A stretch of DNA of 64,000 nt from an uncultured Verrucomicrobiota bacterium (lineage in GTDB: Bacteria > Verrucomicrobiota > Verrucomicrobiia > Limisphaerales > UBA9464), in the NCBI GenBank assembly GCA_903925515.1, contig CAIYFP010000462.1, positions 1 through 64,000 of the forward strand, given 5' to 3'. The notes beneath the pieces were generated by a model. That model did no database searches and was not told where the DNA came from. It worked only from the letters and a program-made list of their open reading frames with translations. A program made the position numbers and the translations under genes. This document shows, in pieces, positions 7,976 to 16,964 of the stretch. Within the stretch, counting starts at the first letter, position 1; every line of letters begins with the position of its first letter.

Positions 7976-10900
7976 ATGAGGTTGTTCTTGTCCATGGCCA
8001 CCCTGTTCTTCGCCGTCGTGTGCCACGGGGCCTCCCACTCGAATGTCGTCGTCAGGACCGTGCCTTTGTCCGGCCCTGCCAACCTGGGATTTCGCCTGAT
8101 GAATCCCGCCGAGACTGGCCTTTCGTTCACGAACGCGCTGACGGGCGACCAGTACCTGACCAACGCGGTGGCGCACAACGGTGCGGGCGTGGCCTTCGGG
8201 GACGTGGATGGCGACGGCTGGGCGGACATCTACCTCTGCAATCTCGAAGGCCCAAACCAGTTGTTCCGGAACCGAGGCTCATGGCGATTCGAGCGGCTGG
8301 AGCAGCCCGTGATCGCGTGCGCGGACCAACGTTCCACGGGGGCCGTGCTCGCCGACGTGGATGGCGACCGTGACCTCGACCTGCTGGTCAACGGCATCGG
8401 CGTTGGCACCCGCCTCTTCCTCAACGATGGCCGCGGCGGCTTCACCGAGAAGATCGGCTCCGGGCTTTCGTCCACCGCCTCCGCGACATCCATGGCCCTT
8501 GCCGACATCGACGGGGACGGCGACCTCGACTTGTACTGCACCCATTTCATCGACGTCATGCGCCTTGCGGATCCCTCAACCCGCTTTGCGCTCACGCGGA
8601 AGGGCGACGGGTGGGAGGTGTCGAAGATCAATGGTGAATCAACAAGGTCGGCCAAGTGGAAGGGGCGCTTCGAGGCAACGGCGGACGGCAAGGTCCGTGA
8701 ATTGCCCGAGCTGGACGGCTTTTATCGGAACGAAGGGCAGGGACGGTTCACGGCGATCGAGAGCGAGCCCGGGATGTTCTCGGACTCAGAGGGTAATCCG
8801 ATCCCGCCCTACCGGGACTGGGGCCTTGCGGTGATGTTCCGGGACATCAACGGAGATGGCGTGCCCGACCTGTACGTTTGCAACGACAACACCTCGCCGG
8901 ACCGCGTCTGGATCAACCGCGGCAACGGGCGATACCGGGAGCTGGAGGCCACGCGGATTCGTCACACGAGCCGGTCGGCGATGGGGGTGGACTTCGCGGA
9001 CATCAACCGGGATGGCCTCGATGACTTCTTTGTCGTGGACATGCTCGCCCGCGAGCATCGGTTCCGGATGACGCAACTGGTCCGTGACCGTCCCACGCGC
9101 GCCGAGATCGAGTCCGTGGAAGGAAGGCCGCAGTTCAACCGGAACACGTTGTTCCTTGGCCAGCCCGGCGGCTACTTCGCCGAGGTGGCATGGATGGCAG
9201 GGCTTGCCGCGTCGGACTGGACGTGGTCCACGCTGTTCATCGACGTGGACCTTGATGGCCTGGAGGACCTGCTCGTGACCAACGGCTTCGAGTTCGACGT
9301 GATGGACCAGGACAGCCACAACGAAATCAAGGACGGCGGGCGCCGACTGAGCGAAGCACAGCTCAAGCGCTCCATGCAGATGCATCCCCGCTGGAGAACG
9401 CGGAACGCCGCGTTTCGCAACATGGGCCATGGGCGTTTCGAGCCTGCCCCGGCCTGGGGATTTGACCTCGAAGGCATCTCCTACGGCATGGCGGCCGGCG
9501 ACCTCGACAACGACGGAGACCTTGACCTTGTCCTCAACAACCTGAATGGCCCGGCGGCGGTCTATCAGAACACGGCCCCAGGCCCGCGTGTGGCCGTGCG
9601 GCTGCGCGGGCAAGCCCCGAACTCGGCCGGCATCGGCGCCCGCATCTCCATTGTGTCGTCGCGCATGACCCAGTCCCAGGAAATGATCATCGGCGGCCGT
9701 TACCTGTCGTCGGATGAGCCCCTCCGCATGTTTGCCTTCGACCCCGTGCTGGACGCCGGCGCCGTGCTCAGGGTCCGGTGGCGCTCGGGACGGGAATCCG
9801 TCGTGGAAGGGCTGGAACCCCAACGCATCTACGAGGTCGTCGAGCCGTCCGGTCCCTTGCCCGAGCCCGCCGCGCCTTTGAAGCAGGCACCCGCGCTGTT
9901 CGAGGACCTTTCTGCGGCGCTCGACCATCGCCATTTCGACGAGGAGTTCGACGACTGGGCGCTCCAGCCCACCCTGCCGCGTCGGCTCAGCCAATTGGGC
10001 CCCGGCGTGGCATGGTTCGACGTGGACGGCGACGGGTGGGAAGACCTCGTGGTGGCCGGCGGCCGCGGCGGTGCCCTCGGCGTCCGGCGAAACCAGCAGG
10101 GCCAGTCATGGGCCGCCGTACCTGACCTTCCCGCGGCGTCGGGCGACCAATGCGCCGTGATGGGCTGGCATGACGGACGCGGCGGGCGCCATGTCTTGGC
10201 CTCGGTGTCGAACATGGAATCCTCGCCGGGCACTCCTTCCCGGATCGAGGTCCATCATGCCGACGCCATGGCGCGGCCTGAGCAGCTTCCCATCGGCGGC
10301 CATGCGGCCGGGGCGCTGGTTACCATCGACATGGACGGGGACGGCGACCTGGATGTCTGGGTGGGCGGACGAAGTCGTGCCGGGAAGTATCCGGAGGCGG
10401 TCCCCTCGCACTGGTGGCGGAACGACGGTGGACGCCTCGTGCTGGACGAGCGTCGCAGCGCGGCGTTTGAGGCCCTTGGGATGGCGACGGGCGCCTGTGC
10501 CGCGGACCTTGACCGCGACGGCGACGCGGACCTTGTCGTCGCGAGCGAATGGGGCCCCGTCCGGGTCTTCGTGAACGAGGGCCCGGGGTTTCGCGACGCG
10601 ACGGAGGCGTGGGGATTGAAGGAACGGACGGGCTTGTGGACGGGGGTGGCGACGGGGGACTTCGATGGCGACGGCCTTCCCGACCTTGTCTGTGGCAACT
10701 GGGGGCTCAACACGCAGTACGAGTTGTATGGGCCCTCGGAGATCCGGCTGTACCATGGGGATTGGACGGGGGACGGGGTGAACCAAGTCCTTGAGGCATG
10801 GCGCTCGGGTTCGGACTGGCTGCCGACGCACGACAGGAGCTGGTTGTCCCATGGGGTCCCCAGGGTGGCGTCCGAGTTCAAGACGCACGCGGAGTTTTCG

Positions 10901-11617
10901 AGGGCAACGATCCCCGCGATCCTCGGCCGGGTGGGCGCGACCAACGCCGCATGGGTGGGCGCCACGGAGTTGTCCTCGACGGTCCTGCTGAATCGCGGCG
11001 GCAAGTTCGTGGCCTTGCCGCTCCCTCCTGAGGCGCAGCGGGCGCCGGTGTTTTCCGTCAACGTCGGCGACCTCGACGGCGACGGCATCCATGACCTGTT
11101 CTGTTCGCAGAACTTCTTCGGGACGGCCTCGGACATCACCCGCGAGGACGGAGGCTTCGGGTTGGCGCTGCGTGGCCGCGGTGACGGCACGTTCGCCGCA
11201 TGGGATGCGGAGGCGCTGGGCATCCGGGTGCTGGGCGAGCAACGTGGCGCGGCCCTCGGGGATTTCGACCATGACGGCCGCCTCGACATCGCGGTCACGC
11301 AAAGCCGTGGCGCGACGCGGTTGTTCCGCAACCGGTTGGCTAATCCCGGGGTACGGGTGGTGTTGAAGGGCGGCGCGAGCAACCCGGACGGCGTGGGTGC
11401 CGAGCTGCGGGTCGAGGATGATGGTGGCCGCGTGGGGCCGGTGCAGACGGTGGGGGCCGGCAGCGGCCATTGGTCGCAGGACGCGCCCGTCCGGGTTGTG
11501 ACGAGCGCGAACAAAGCGGTTGCCCTGCGAGTTCGTTGGCCAAATCGTCGCGAGATGCGTCTTCCATTGGATCCAGCCGAGCGTTCGGTGGACGTCCCGA
11601 TGCCCACCTCGCCATGA
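7976..11617 (+). CDS. secreted CRTAC1-type FG-GAP/VCBS repeat protein with two UnbV domains
   Basis: 1213 aa. ATG 7976 is chosen because it opens a signal peptide (MRLFLSMATLFFAVVCHGAS). The protein is two halves of the same plan. Residues about 60-540 carry calcium-binding DxDxDG loops (DVDGDGWADIY, DIDGDGDLDLY, DINGDGVPDLY, DLDNDGDLDLV) ending in an ASPIC/UnbV domain (VAVRLRGQ, GIGARISI, VRWRSG). Residues about 650-1205 repeat this (DVDGDGWEDL, DMDGDGDLDVW, DFDGDGLPDL, DFDHDGRLDIAV) with a second UnbV-like end (VRVVLKGG, GVGAELRV, VRWPNRRE). Beta-propeller folds that bind calcium are typical. These proteins are abundant in this phylum; function is unknown, and adhesion or polysaccharide contact is inference. 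The stop overlaps the next start (ATGA). Confidence 0.93.
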   Translation: MRLFLSMATLFFAVVCHGASHSNVVVRTVPLSGPANLGFRLMNPAETGLSFTNALTGDQYLTNAVAHNGAGVAFGDVDGDGWADIYLCNLEGPNQLFRNRGSWRFERLEQPVIACADQRSTGAVLADVDGDRDLDLLVNGIGVGTRLFLNDGRGGFTEKIGSGLSSTASATSMALADIDGDGDLDLYCTHFIDVMRLADPSTRFALTRKGDGWEVSKINGESTRSAKWKGRFEATADGKVRELPELDGFYRNEGQGRFTAIESEPGMFSDSEGNPIPPYRDWGLAVMFRDINGDGVPDLYVCNDNTSPDRVWINRGNGRYRELEATRIRHTSRSAMGVDFADINRDGLDDFFVVDMLAREHRFRMTQLVRDRPTRAEIESVEGRPQFNRNTLFLGQPGGYFAEVAWMAGLAASDWTWSTLFIDVDLDGLEDLLVTNGFEFDVMDQDSHNEIKDGGRRLSEAQLKRSMQMHPRWRTRNAAFRNMGHGRFEPAPAWGFDLEGISYGMAAGDLDNDGDLDLVLNNLNGPAAVYQNTAPGPRVAVRLRGQAPNSAGIGARISIVSSRMTQSQEMIIGGRYLSSDEPLRMFAFDPVLDAGAVLRVRWRSGRESVVEGLEPQRIYEVVEPSGPLPEPAAPLKQAPALFEDLSAALDHRHFDEEFDDWALQPTLPRRLSQLGPGVAWFDVDGDGWEDLVVAGGRGGALGVRRNQQGQSWAAVPDLPAASGDQCAVMGWHDGRGGRHVLASVSNMESSPGTPSRIEVHHADAMARPEQLPIGGHAAGALVTIDMDGDGDLDVWVGGRSRAGKYPEAVPSHWWRNDGGRLVLDERRSAAFEALGMATGACAADLDRDGDADLVVASEWGPVRVFVNEGPGFRDATEAWGLKERTGLWTGVATGDFDGDGLPDLVCGNWGLNTQYELYGPSEIRLYHGDWTGDGVNQVLEAWRSGSDWLPTHDRSWLSHGVPRVASEFKTHAEFSRATIPAILGRVGATNAAWVGATELSSTVLLNRGGKFVALPLPPEAQRAPVFSVNVGDLDGDGIHDLFCSQNFFGTASDITREDGGFGLALRGRGDGTFAAWDAEALGIRVLGEQRGAALGDFDHDGRLDIAVTQSRGATRLFRNRLANPGVRVVLKGGASNPDGVGAELRVEDDGGRVGPVQTVGAGSGHWSQDAPVRVVTSANKAVALRVRWPNRREMRLPLDPAERSVDVPMPTSP

Positions 11618-12402
11618 AGAGCGTCGTGCAACGTGTTGGGGTGGCGTGGGCGTGGGTGTTGATTGCGGCCGCGATGGGTTGCAAGCGGGATGCCGGGTCG
11701 AGCCCGCAGGCGACCGACGCGGTGACACTGGTGCCGTTGACCAACATGGTCCCCATCCCGGCCGGCACCTTCCAGCGGATCCGTTTCCCGGTCACCCTGA
11801 CGCGGGAGTTCTGGATGGGGAGGTACGAGGTCACGCAGGCGGAGTTCCAGCGCGTGATGGGGACGAACCCGAGCCATTTCGCCGGGCTCAGCAACCACCC
11901 GGTCGAGAAGGTCTCGTTTGTCGCGGCGAGCAATTACTGCGTGCGCGTGACGAACGCCGAGCGTGAGCAGGCTCGGTTGCCGCAAGGGTTCGAGTACCGC
12001 CTCCCCACCGAGGCCGAGTGGGAGTACGCCTGCCGCGCAGGGAACACCAACCGGTTTCACTTTGGGCACGATCCCGCCGAGGGCGACGCGTACGCATGGA
12101 CGGCGGAAAACTGCGAGGCGACCACGCACCCCGTGGGGCTGAAGAAGCCCAACGCATGGGGGTTGCACGACATGCATGGCAACGTGTGGGAATGGTGCTC
12201 CGACTGGTTCGAGCCGTACCCGCCGAGGGCGCTCACGGACCCGACGGGTCCGCCGACTGTCAGCACCAACAAGTACAAGGTGTTCAAGGGGGGCGGATGG
12301 AACCAGGACATGGTCTATGGCGGGGCCTCCAGCCGGTTCATGATGGCGCCCTCCAACAGCATCCACTTCGTCGGGTTCCGCATGGTCCTGGCTCCGCGCT
12401 GA
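11614..12402 (+). CDS. FGE-fold (SUMF1-type) lipoprotein, probably non-catalytic
   Basis: 262 aa. ATG 11614 overlaps the CRTAC1 stop by 4 nt (ATGA), indicating translational coupling. The start is a lipoprotein signal (VLIAAAMGC, Cys about residue 22). The rest is the formylglycine-generating-enzyme fold: FWMGRYEVTQAEFQRVM, YRLPTEAEWEYACRAG, HPVGLKKPNAWGLHDMHGN with VWEWCSDWF, KGGGWN and FVGFRMVL. True FGEs carry a catalytic Cys in a CRSAxR-type segment after the GGSW motif; here that place reads MVYGGASSRF, so the sulfatase-activating reaction is unlikely. It is better read as an anchored binding partner of the CRTAC1 protein. The coupling supports this; the biochemistry is unknown. Confidence 0.85.
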   Translation: MKSVVQRVGVAWAWVLIAAAMGCKRDAGSSPQATDAVTLVPLTNMVPIPAGTFQRIRFPVTLTREFWMGRYEVTQAEFQRVMGTNPSHFAGLSNHPVEKVSFVAASNYCVRVTNAEREQARLPQGFEYRLPTEAEWEYACRAGNTNRFHFGHDPAEGDAYAWTAENCEATTHPVGLKKPNAWGLHDMHGNVWEWCSDWFEPYPPRALTDPTGPPTVSTNKYKVFKGGGWNQDMVYGGASSRFMMAPSNSIHFVGFRMVLAPR

Positions 12403-12461
12403 GCGCCCGGGCACCGGGCTAGATCCTTGCCACCCGCGCGCTTCACCGGGACCCTGCACCC

Positions 12462-14279
12462 GTGCCGCTTTTCTCGCCCGCATTCATCGAGCGCGTCCGT
12501 GCCGCCAGCGACATCGTGGATGTCATTGGCGCGAGCCTTCCGTTGAAGCGTGCCGGCACCAACTTCGTCTCCCTCTGCCCATTCCATAACGAGAAGTCTC
12601 CGTCGTTCAACGTCTCGCCCGCGCGCCAGATCTTCCATTGCTTTGGATGCAAGGCGGGCGGCGACGTCTTCGGGTTCGTTCAGAAGCACGAGGGCCTGCC
12701 CTTCACGGAGGCGGTGGAGCGGCTGGCGGAGCGTGCGCGCATCCCCGTGGAGTACGAGGGCAACCCCAATGCCTCGCGCGAACGCGGGATCAAGGACCAG
12801 CTCCTCAAGCTCCACGAGGCCCTCTGCGTGCGATGGCAGAACTGCCTCGCCAACGAGTCGGCCGGGCAGGTCGCGCGCGACTACCTTGCGCGCCGCGGCG
12901 TCTCCGCCGAGTCCATCAAGGAGTTTCGGATCGGGGCCGCGCCCGACGCATGGGACGACACCGTCAACTGGGCCCGCCGACACGGGTTCGACCTCGACCT
13001 CTGCAAGCAGGCCGGCGTCGTGGTGCGCAAGGAGGACGCCAGTCACTGCTACGACCGCTTCCGGGGTCGCCTCATGTTCCCCATCTGCGACGAGCAGGGC
13101 CGCGTCATCGCGTTCTCCGGGCGCGTCCTTGAGGGCGACGAGAAGACCGCCAAGTACGTCAACTCGCCCGAGACGCCCCTCTTTACCAAGGGGCGCGTGC
13201 TGTACGCCCTCGACAAGGCCAAGCGCGGCATCCTCGACGCCGGCCATGCGATCGTCTGCGAGGGCCAGCTCGACACCATCGCCTGCCATGCCGCCGGAGT
13301 CCGCAATGCCGTCGCCCCACAAGGCACCGCGCTGACCGCCGACCATGCCCGAATCCTCCGCAGGTTCGCCCCCGAGGTCATCCTGTGCTTCGACGGCGAC
13401 AAGGCCGGCCGCAATGCCGCCGTCCGGTCCCTCGATGAATGCCACGGATCCGGCCTCGCCTTGCGCGTCGCCACCATCCCGCATCCGGACGATCCCGACT
13501 CCTTCCTCAAGGCGCACGGCCCGGGGCCGTTCCGCGAGATCCTCGGCAAGGCACGCGCCTTCTTCGACTTCTACCTCGAGCACCTCATCGCCGAGAATGA
13601 CCTGCGCTCCGACCGCGGCCGACTCGCCATCCTCAACGCCATGGGAGAGAAGCTCGACCTCACCGGCAACGCCGTCCTCGTGGACACATACGCCCAGCGC
13701 ACCGCCCAACGGCTCGCCGTATCCGTCGAGGCCGTGCGCGCCGAGTTCCGCAAGATTCGGGCGAAGGGTCATCGAACCCCGCGTGCCGAGGCCGTCCCAC
13801 GCAAGGACGAGCCCGACATGCCCGCCGACGAGGCCATGCCTCCCTCCACGGCGGAGGCATGGCTCGTGAAGCTGCTGTGCCATGCGAACCACGATCAACT
13901 CGACTGGGTCCACCATCACCTCGATCCCGCATGGATTGCCCACGAGACCGTCAGGGCCATCACCCGCGCGTGCCTTCGGCATGTTTCGGAGGACGGTTCC
14001 TTGGCGGCCGTGCTAGGTGCCTTGGCCGATCAACCTGCCGCGCTGCAACTGGTCACGCAGGCGGCGTCCGATCCCCGGTGCATCCCCGACATACCCCGAC
14101 AACTGGCCGACGCCACGCGGAAGTTGCGCGATGCATGGATCGACGGTCGCATCGCCCATGTCGGGTCGAGGTTGTCGGACCCTTCCTTGGATCATGACGC
14201 CAAGGTGGCCGCCGTGCGCGAGCAACAGGCGTTGCGTGCGCTGCGGCGAGCCCCGCTGGCACCGATGTCGGATGCCTGA
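12462..14279 (+). CDS. dnaG: DNA primase
   Basis: 605 aa, typical length. It synthesises RNA primers for lagging-strand replication with DnaB. It starts at GTG (MPLFSPAFIERVRAASDIVDVI is the family N-terminus). The CHC2 zinc finger is complete: Cys39, His42, Cys60, Cys63 (CPFHNEKSPSF and FHCFGCKAGGD). The RNA-polymerase core follows, with SGRVLEGDEKTAKYVNSPET and FTKGRVLYALDKA. The Toprim domain has its Glu in VCEGQLD (near 267) and the acidic pair in CFDGDKAGRNA (near 310). The C-terminal third is divergent, as usual. It stands alone, without rpoD or rpsU beside it. Confidence 0.97.
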   Translation: MPLFSPAFIERVRAASDIVDVIGASLPLKRAGTNFVSLCPFHNEKSPSFNVSPARQIFHCFGCKAGGDVFGFVQKHEGLPFTEAVERLAERARIPVEYEGNPNASRERGIKDQLLKLHEALCVRWQNCLANESAGQVARDYLARRGVSAESIKEFRIGAAPDAWDDTVNWARRHGFDLDLCKQAGVVVRKEDASHCYDRFRGRLMFPICDEQGRVIAFSGRVLEGDEKTAKYVNSPETPLFTKGRVLYALDKAKRGILDAGHAIVCEGQLDTIACHAAGVRNAVAPQGTALTADHARILRRFAPEVILCFDGDKAGRNAAVRSLDECHGSGLALRVATIPHPDDPDSFLKAHGPGPFREILGKARAFFDFYLEHLIAENDLRSDRGRLAILNAMGEKLDLTGNAVLVDTYAQRTAQRLAVSVEAVRAEFRKIRAKGHRTPRAEAVPRKDEPDMPADEAMPPSTAEAWLVKLLCHANHDQLDWVHHHLDPAWIAHETVRAITRACLRHVSEDGSLAAVLGALADQPAALQLVTQAASDPRCIPDIPRQLADATRKLRDAWIDGRIAHVGSRLSDPSLDHDAKVAAVREQQALRALRRAPLAPMSDA

Positions 14280-14490
14280 ACCCTCTGCGTTCCAATGAAT
14301 TATGAATTCAATGCCCCGGGCTTGCCGTCGCGTCGCCCCACCGGTCCCTGAATACAGATTGCCTGCCCCCGTCCATCCCGCCGTCGTGAGCGCAATCGGA
14401 CATGGCGGCAAGCCCCTCGGGGCGTCCGCTTTCCTCGTTTCGACGAAGGCTGTCCGGTTCGCCCGCTGACCCATCCCCATCCTCACTCCC

Positions 14491-16947
14491 ATGAAGACCT
14501 CGTTGTCGGCCGTCTTGATCCTTGCACTTGCCTTGGGCGGTTGCGGTGCGAATGCCCCGGCCGACCCGGCCACGCCCGCCGCAGTCACGCCGAAGCCGGG
14601 CACGACGGCGGTGTCCGTTCCGGCACCGGCGTCCGCGTCCGTTCCGGCGGCGGCAACGGGGGAACCCAGCAAGGGGGCGGGCGCTGCCAGTCCGTCGCCC
14701 GTGGCCGCCCTTCCCCGGCCGACCTCGGTGCCGGCGTTGCCCATCCCGGCCCAGGAGGTCCTGAGGCTTTCCCAGACTGCGGTTGGGGAATCGGTAGTCC
14801 TCGCTTACGTCGAGTCGATCAAGGAACCGTTCGCCCTCAACGCGGACCAGATCATCTACATGGCGGACCTTGGCATGACGCCGCCGGTGATCGCGGCGCT
14901 GGTCAAGAAAGGGTCCGCATCCGGCACGGCTTTCGCGCTGGCGCCCGTTGCCACGACGGCCCCCTTGGCTCCAAAGGCCGAGCCTCCCGCGCCCGTCGGG
15001 GCGGCGGAACCCGAGCCCGCGCCGGCCGGCGCGCCGTCGCCGGGTCTTCCTGCCACCAACGCCGCGCCGGTCGCGACCACGTCCCTTGCCGGGCTGCCCG
15101 TGCCCGGCGCGCCGACGCAGGCCCCGGCCCCGCCGGTTTATGGGCCGGCGCAGCCTGGCGCGACGATGGCGGCACCCCCGCCTGCCGCATTGGCCGCGCC
15201 CGTGGTGGTCACTGCGCCACCCCAGGCGATGACCTACGCCACCTTCCATGACACGCTGGCGCCGTACGGCACATGGGTGTTGGTGGAGCCCTACGGTTGG
15301 TGTTGGCAACCTGCCGTCGTGTCCGTCACGCCGACATGGCAACCATACTGTGACGGCGGCAGTTGGCTTTGGACCGACTACGGCTGGTACTGGCGATCGA
15401 CGTACACATGGGGCTGGGCACCGTTCCATTACGGGCGATGGCATCGCAGCGCGCGGCTCGGCTGGGTTTGGGCGCCAGGCTATGACTGGGGTCCAGCATG
15501 GGTTTCATGGCGTTACTCGGACGCCTACTGCGGATGGGCGCCGTTGCCGCCCGAGTGCAGGTGGTCGGCCGGCGTTGGGTTCTCTTGGATGTCTGGTGGC
15601 GTGGGCGTGAGCATCGGCTTCGGCATCTTCGACGACTGCTGGTACGCGTGCTCATGGAATCGTTTCCGCGACCCGCACCTCTCCCGCTGGCGCCTCGACC
15701 GGCCGCGCGCCAACCAGTTCGTCCGCGACAGCAACATTGCCGTGGGCGGCGACCGTTCCATCAACGTCGCCGGCAACAACAACACCGTCATCGTGAACAA
15801 CGGCCTCCCCATCGACCGCGTCCAACGCCACTCGCGCGAAGAGGTTCGCAAGGTGGCCGTTGCGGACGCGGCGTCGCCCGAGGCCGCCCAGCGCGCCATG
15901 CGAGGATCCTCCTCTGCGCGGCCCGAGATCGCGGCCTATCGGCCCCGCATCACGCCCGAGGGCGATCGTGCACCCGCCCCGCCCGAGTCCGTCCTTCGCG
16001 GCCAGGAATCTCGCAAGGGCCCGGGCATCACGGCGGCATCTTTGCCGACACGTCCCGCCGGAAACATCGCCTCGTCCATGCCCAACGCCGTGGCTCCCGT
16101 CCCGGGCATCCTGGGTGCCACGGCCCCGGCCGGGAGCCGTCCGGCCCCCCTGCGCTCGCCCGTCGGGTCGGCCCTGGCGACGACACCTGCGCCGTCGGCG
16201 GGCTTGGTGCCGGCTTCGTCCGGCGTTGTTCCATCGCGGCCTCCTGCAGGCGGCGCTGCGGCCACCCAAGGACCGAGCGTCACGCCGTCGCGTCCGAGTC
16301 GTGCGGAGCCGGCGCCGGCTCCGGCGCGCCCGTCCATGACGCCCGGAACGACGACGCCCGGCGGTCCTGCTCCCTCGGTCCCCGCTCGTCCTGCGCCCGT
16401 TCGCCCCGGGCCCAGCTCGTACCCCGGGGCGAACGTGGGCGTGGCCGGGAGGCCTGCCCCGACGGTGAATTCCATGCCGCCGGCGGGCGGCGGGCCGGCG
16501 AGCCCCCCCTCGTTCAACTCGGCTCCGTCGAGGAACGTGGGCGTGCCAAGCCCTGGCAACGCGGCCCCGCAGCGGCCCGTGCCTGGTGCGTCGTTGGGCG
16601 GGCCGCGTGATGTCCCTTCGCGGTATCCCGGCGCCAGTTTCGCGGCACCTGCAAGCCCCACGCCGCCTTCACAGCCCAATCCGTCGTTCAACGCTCCCGT
16701 TGCCCGACCGGGTTACCCCGCGCCCCGGCCGGAGCCGCGCGCCATGGCCCCGTCGCCCATGCCTGGAGCCTCATTCGCGAGTCCCCCCGCGCGTCCTGCT
16801 GCGCCCGTGTACACACCTCCCATCCAGGCCGTGCCTTCGACGCGGAGCATGGCGCCTGCGCCGGTGCCCCAAGGCGCCCCGGCCCCATCCTTCCGTCCTG
16901 AGCCGGCCCGGCCGGCGCCCGGCCGTGGCGGCCCGGCGGAGCGTTGA
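14491..16947 (+). CDS. DUF6600-type lipoprotein with long Pro/Ala-rich tail
   Basis: 818 aa. The start is a lipoprotein signal (LILALALGGCG, Cys about 18). Residues 20-75 are an Ala/Pro linker. Residues about 85-135 form a small helical segment (AQEVLRLSQTAVGESVV, MTPPVIAALVKKG). Residues about 250-365 are extremely rich in Trp, Tyr and Gly (APYGTWVLVEPYGWCW, LWTDYGWYWRSTY, WGWAPFHYGRW), the hallmark of the DUF6600 beta domain. The remaining 430 residues are Pro/Ala/Ser/Arg-rich and probably disordered, apart from a basic helical patch around RVQRHSREEVRKVAV. It is an envelope protein of unknown function. The tail may cross peptidoglycan (inference). The 211 bp before it contain an AT-rich patch (14294-14310) suited to a promoter. 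Confidence 0.85.
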   Translation: MKTSLSAVLILALALGGCGANAPADPATPAAVTPKPGTTAVSVPAPASASVPAAATGEPSKGAGAASPSPVAALPRPTSVPALPIPAQEVLRLSQTAVGESVVLAYVESIKEPFALNADQIIYMADLGMTPPVIAALVKKGSASGTAFALAPVATTAPLAPKAEPPAPVGAAEPEPAPAGAPSPGLPATNAAPVATTSLAGLPVPGAPTQAPAPPVYGPAQPGATMAAPPPAALAAPVVVTAPPQAMTYATFHDTLAPYGTWVLVEPYGWCWQPAVVSVTPTWQPYCDGGSWLWTDYGWYWRSTYTWGWAPFHYGRWHRSARLGWVWAPGYDWGPAWVSWRYSDAYCGWAPLPPECRWSAGVGFSWMSGGVGVSIGFGIFDDCWYACSWNRFRDPHLSRWRLDRPRANQFVRDSNIAVGGDRSINVAGNNNTVIVNNGLPIDRVQRHSREEVRKVAVADAASPEAAQRAMRGSSSARPEIAAYRPRITPEGDRAPAPPESVLRGQESRKGPGITAASLPTRPAGNIASSMPNAVAPVPGILGATAPAGSRPAPLRSPVGSALATTPAPSAGLVPASSGVVPSRPPAGGAAATQGPSVTPSRPSRAEPAPAPARPSMTPGTTTPGGPAPSVPARPAPVRPGPSSYPGANVGVAGRPAPTVNSMPPAGGGPASPPSFNSAPSRNVGVPSPGNAAPQRPVPGASLGGPRDVPSRYPGASFAAPASPTPPSQPNPSFNAPVARPGYPAPRPEPRAMAPSPMPGASFASPPARPAAPVYTPPIQAVPSTRSMAPAPVPQGAPAPSFRPEPARPAPGRGGPAER

Positions 16948-16964
16948 GCAAGGGGCGCGGACGC

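Noticed and set aside
11614..12402. Active formylglycine-generating enzyme for sulfatases
   Set aside because: The catalytic cysteine segment is missing and the DUF1501 proteins nearby lack the sulfatase Cys/Ser motif.
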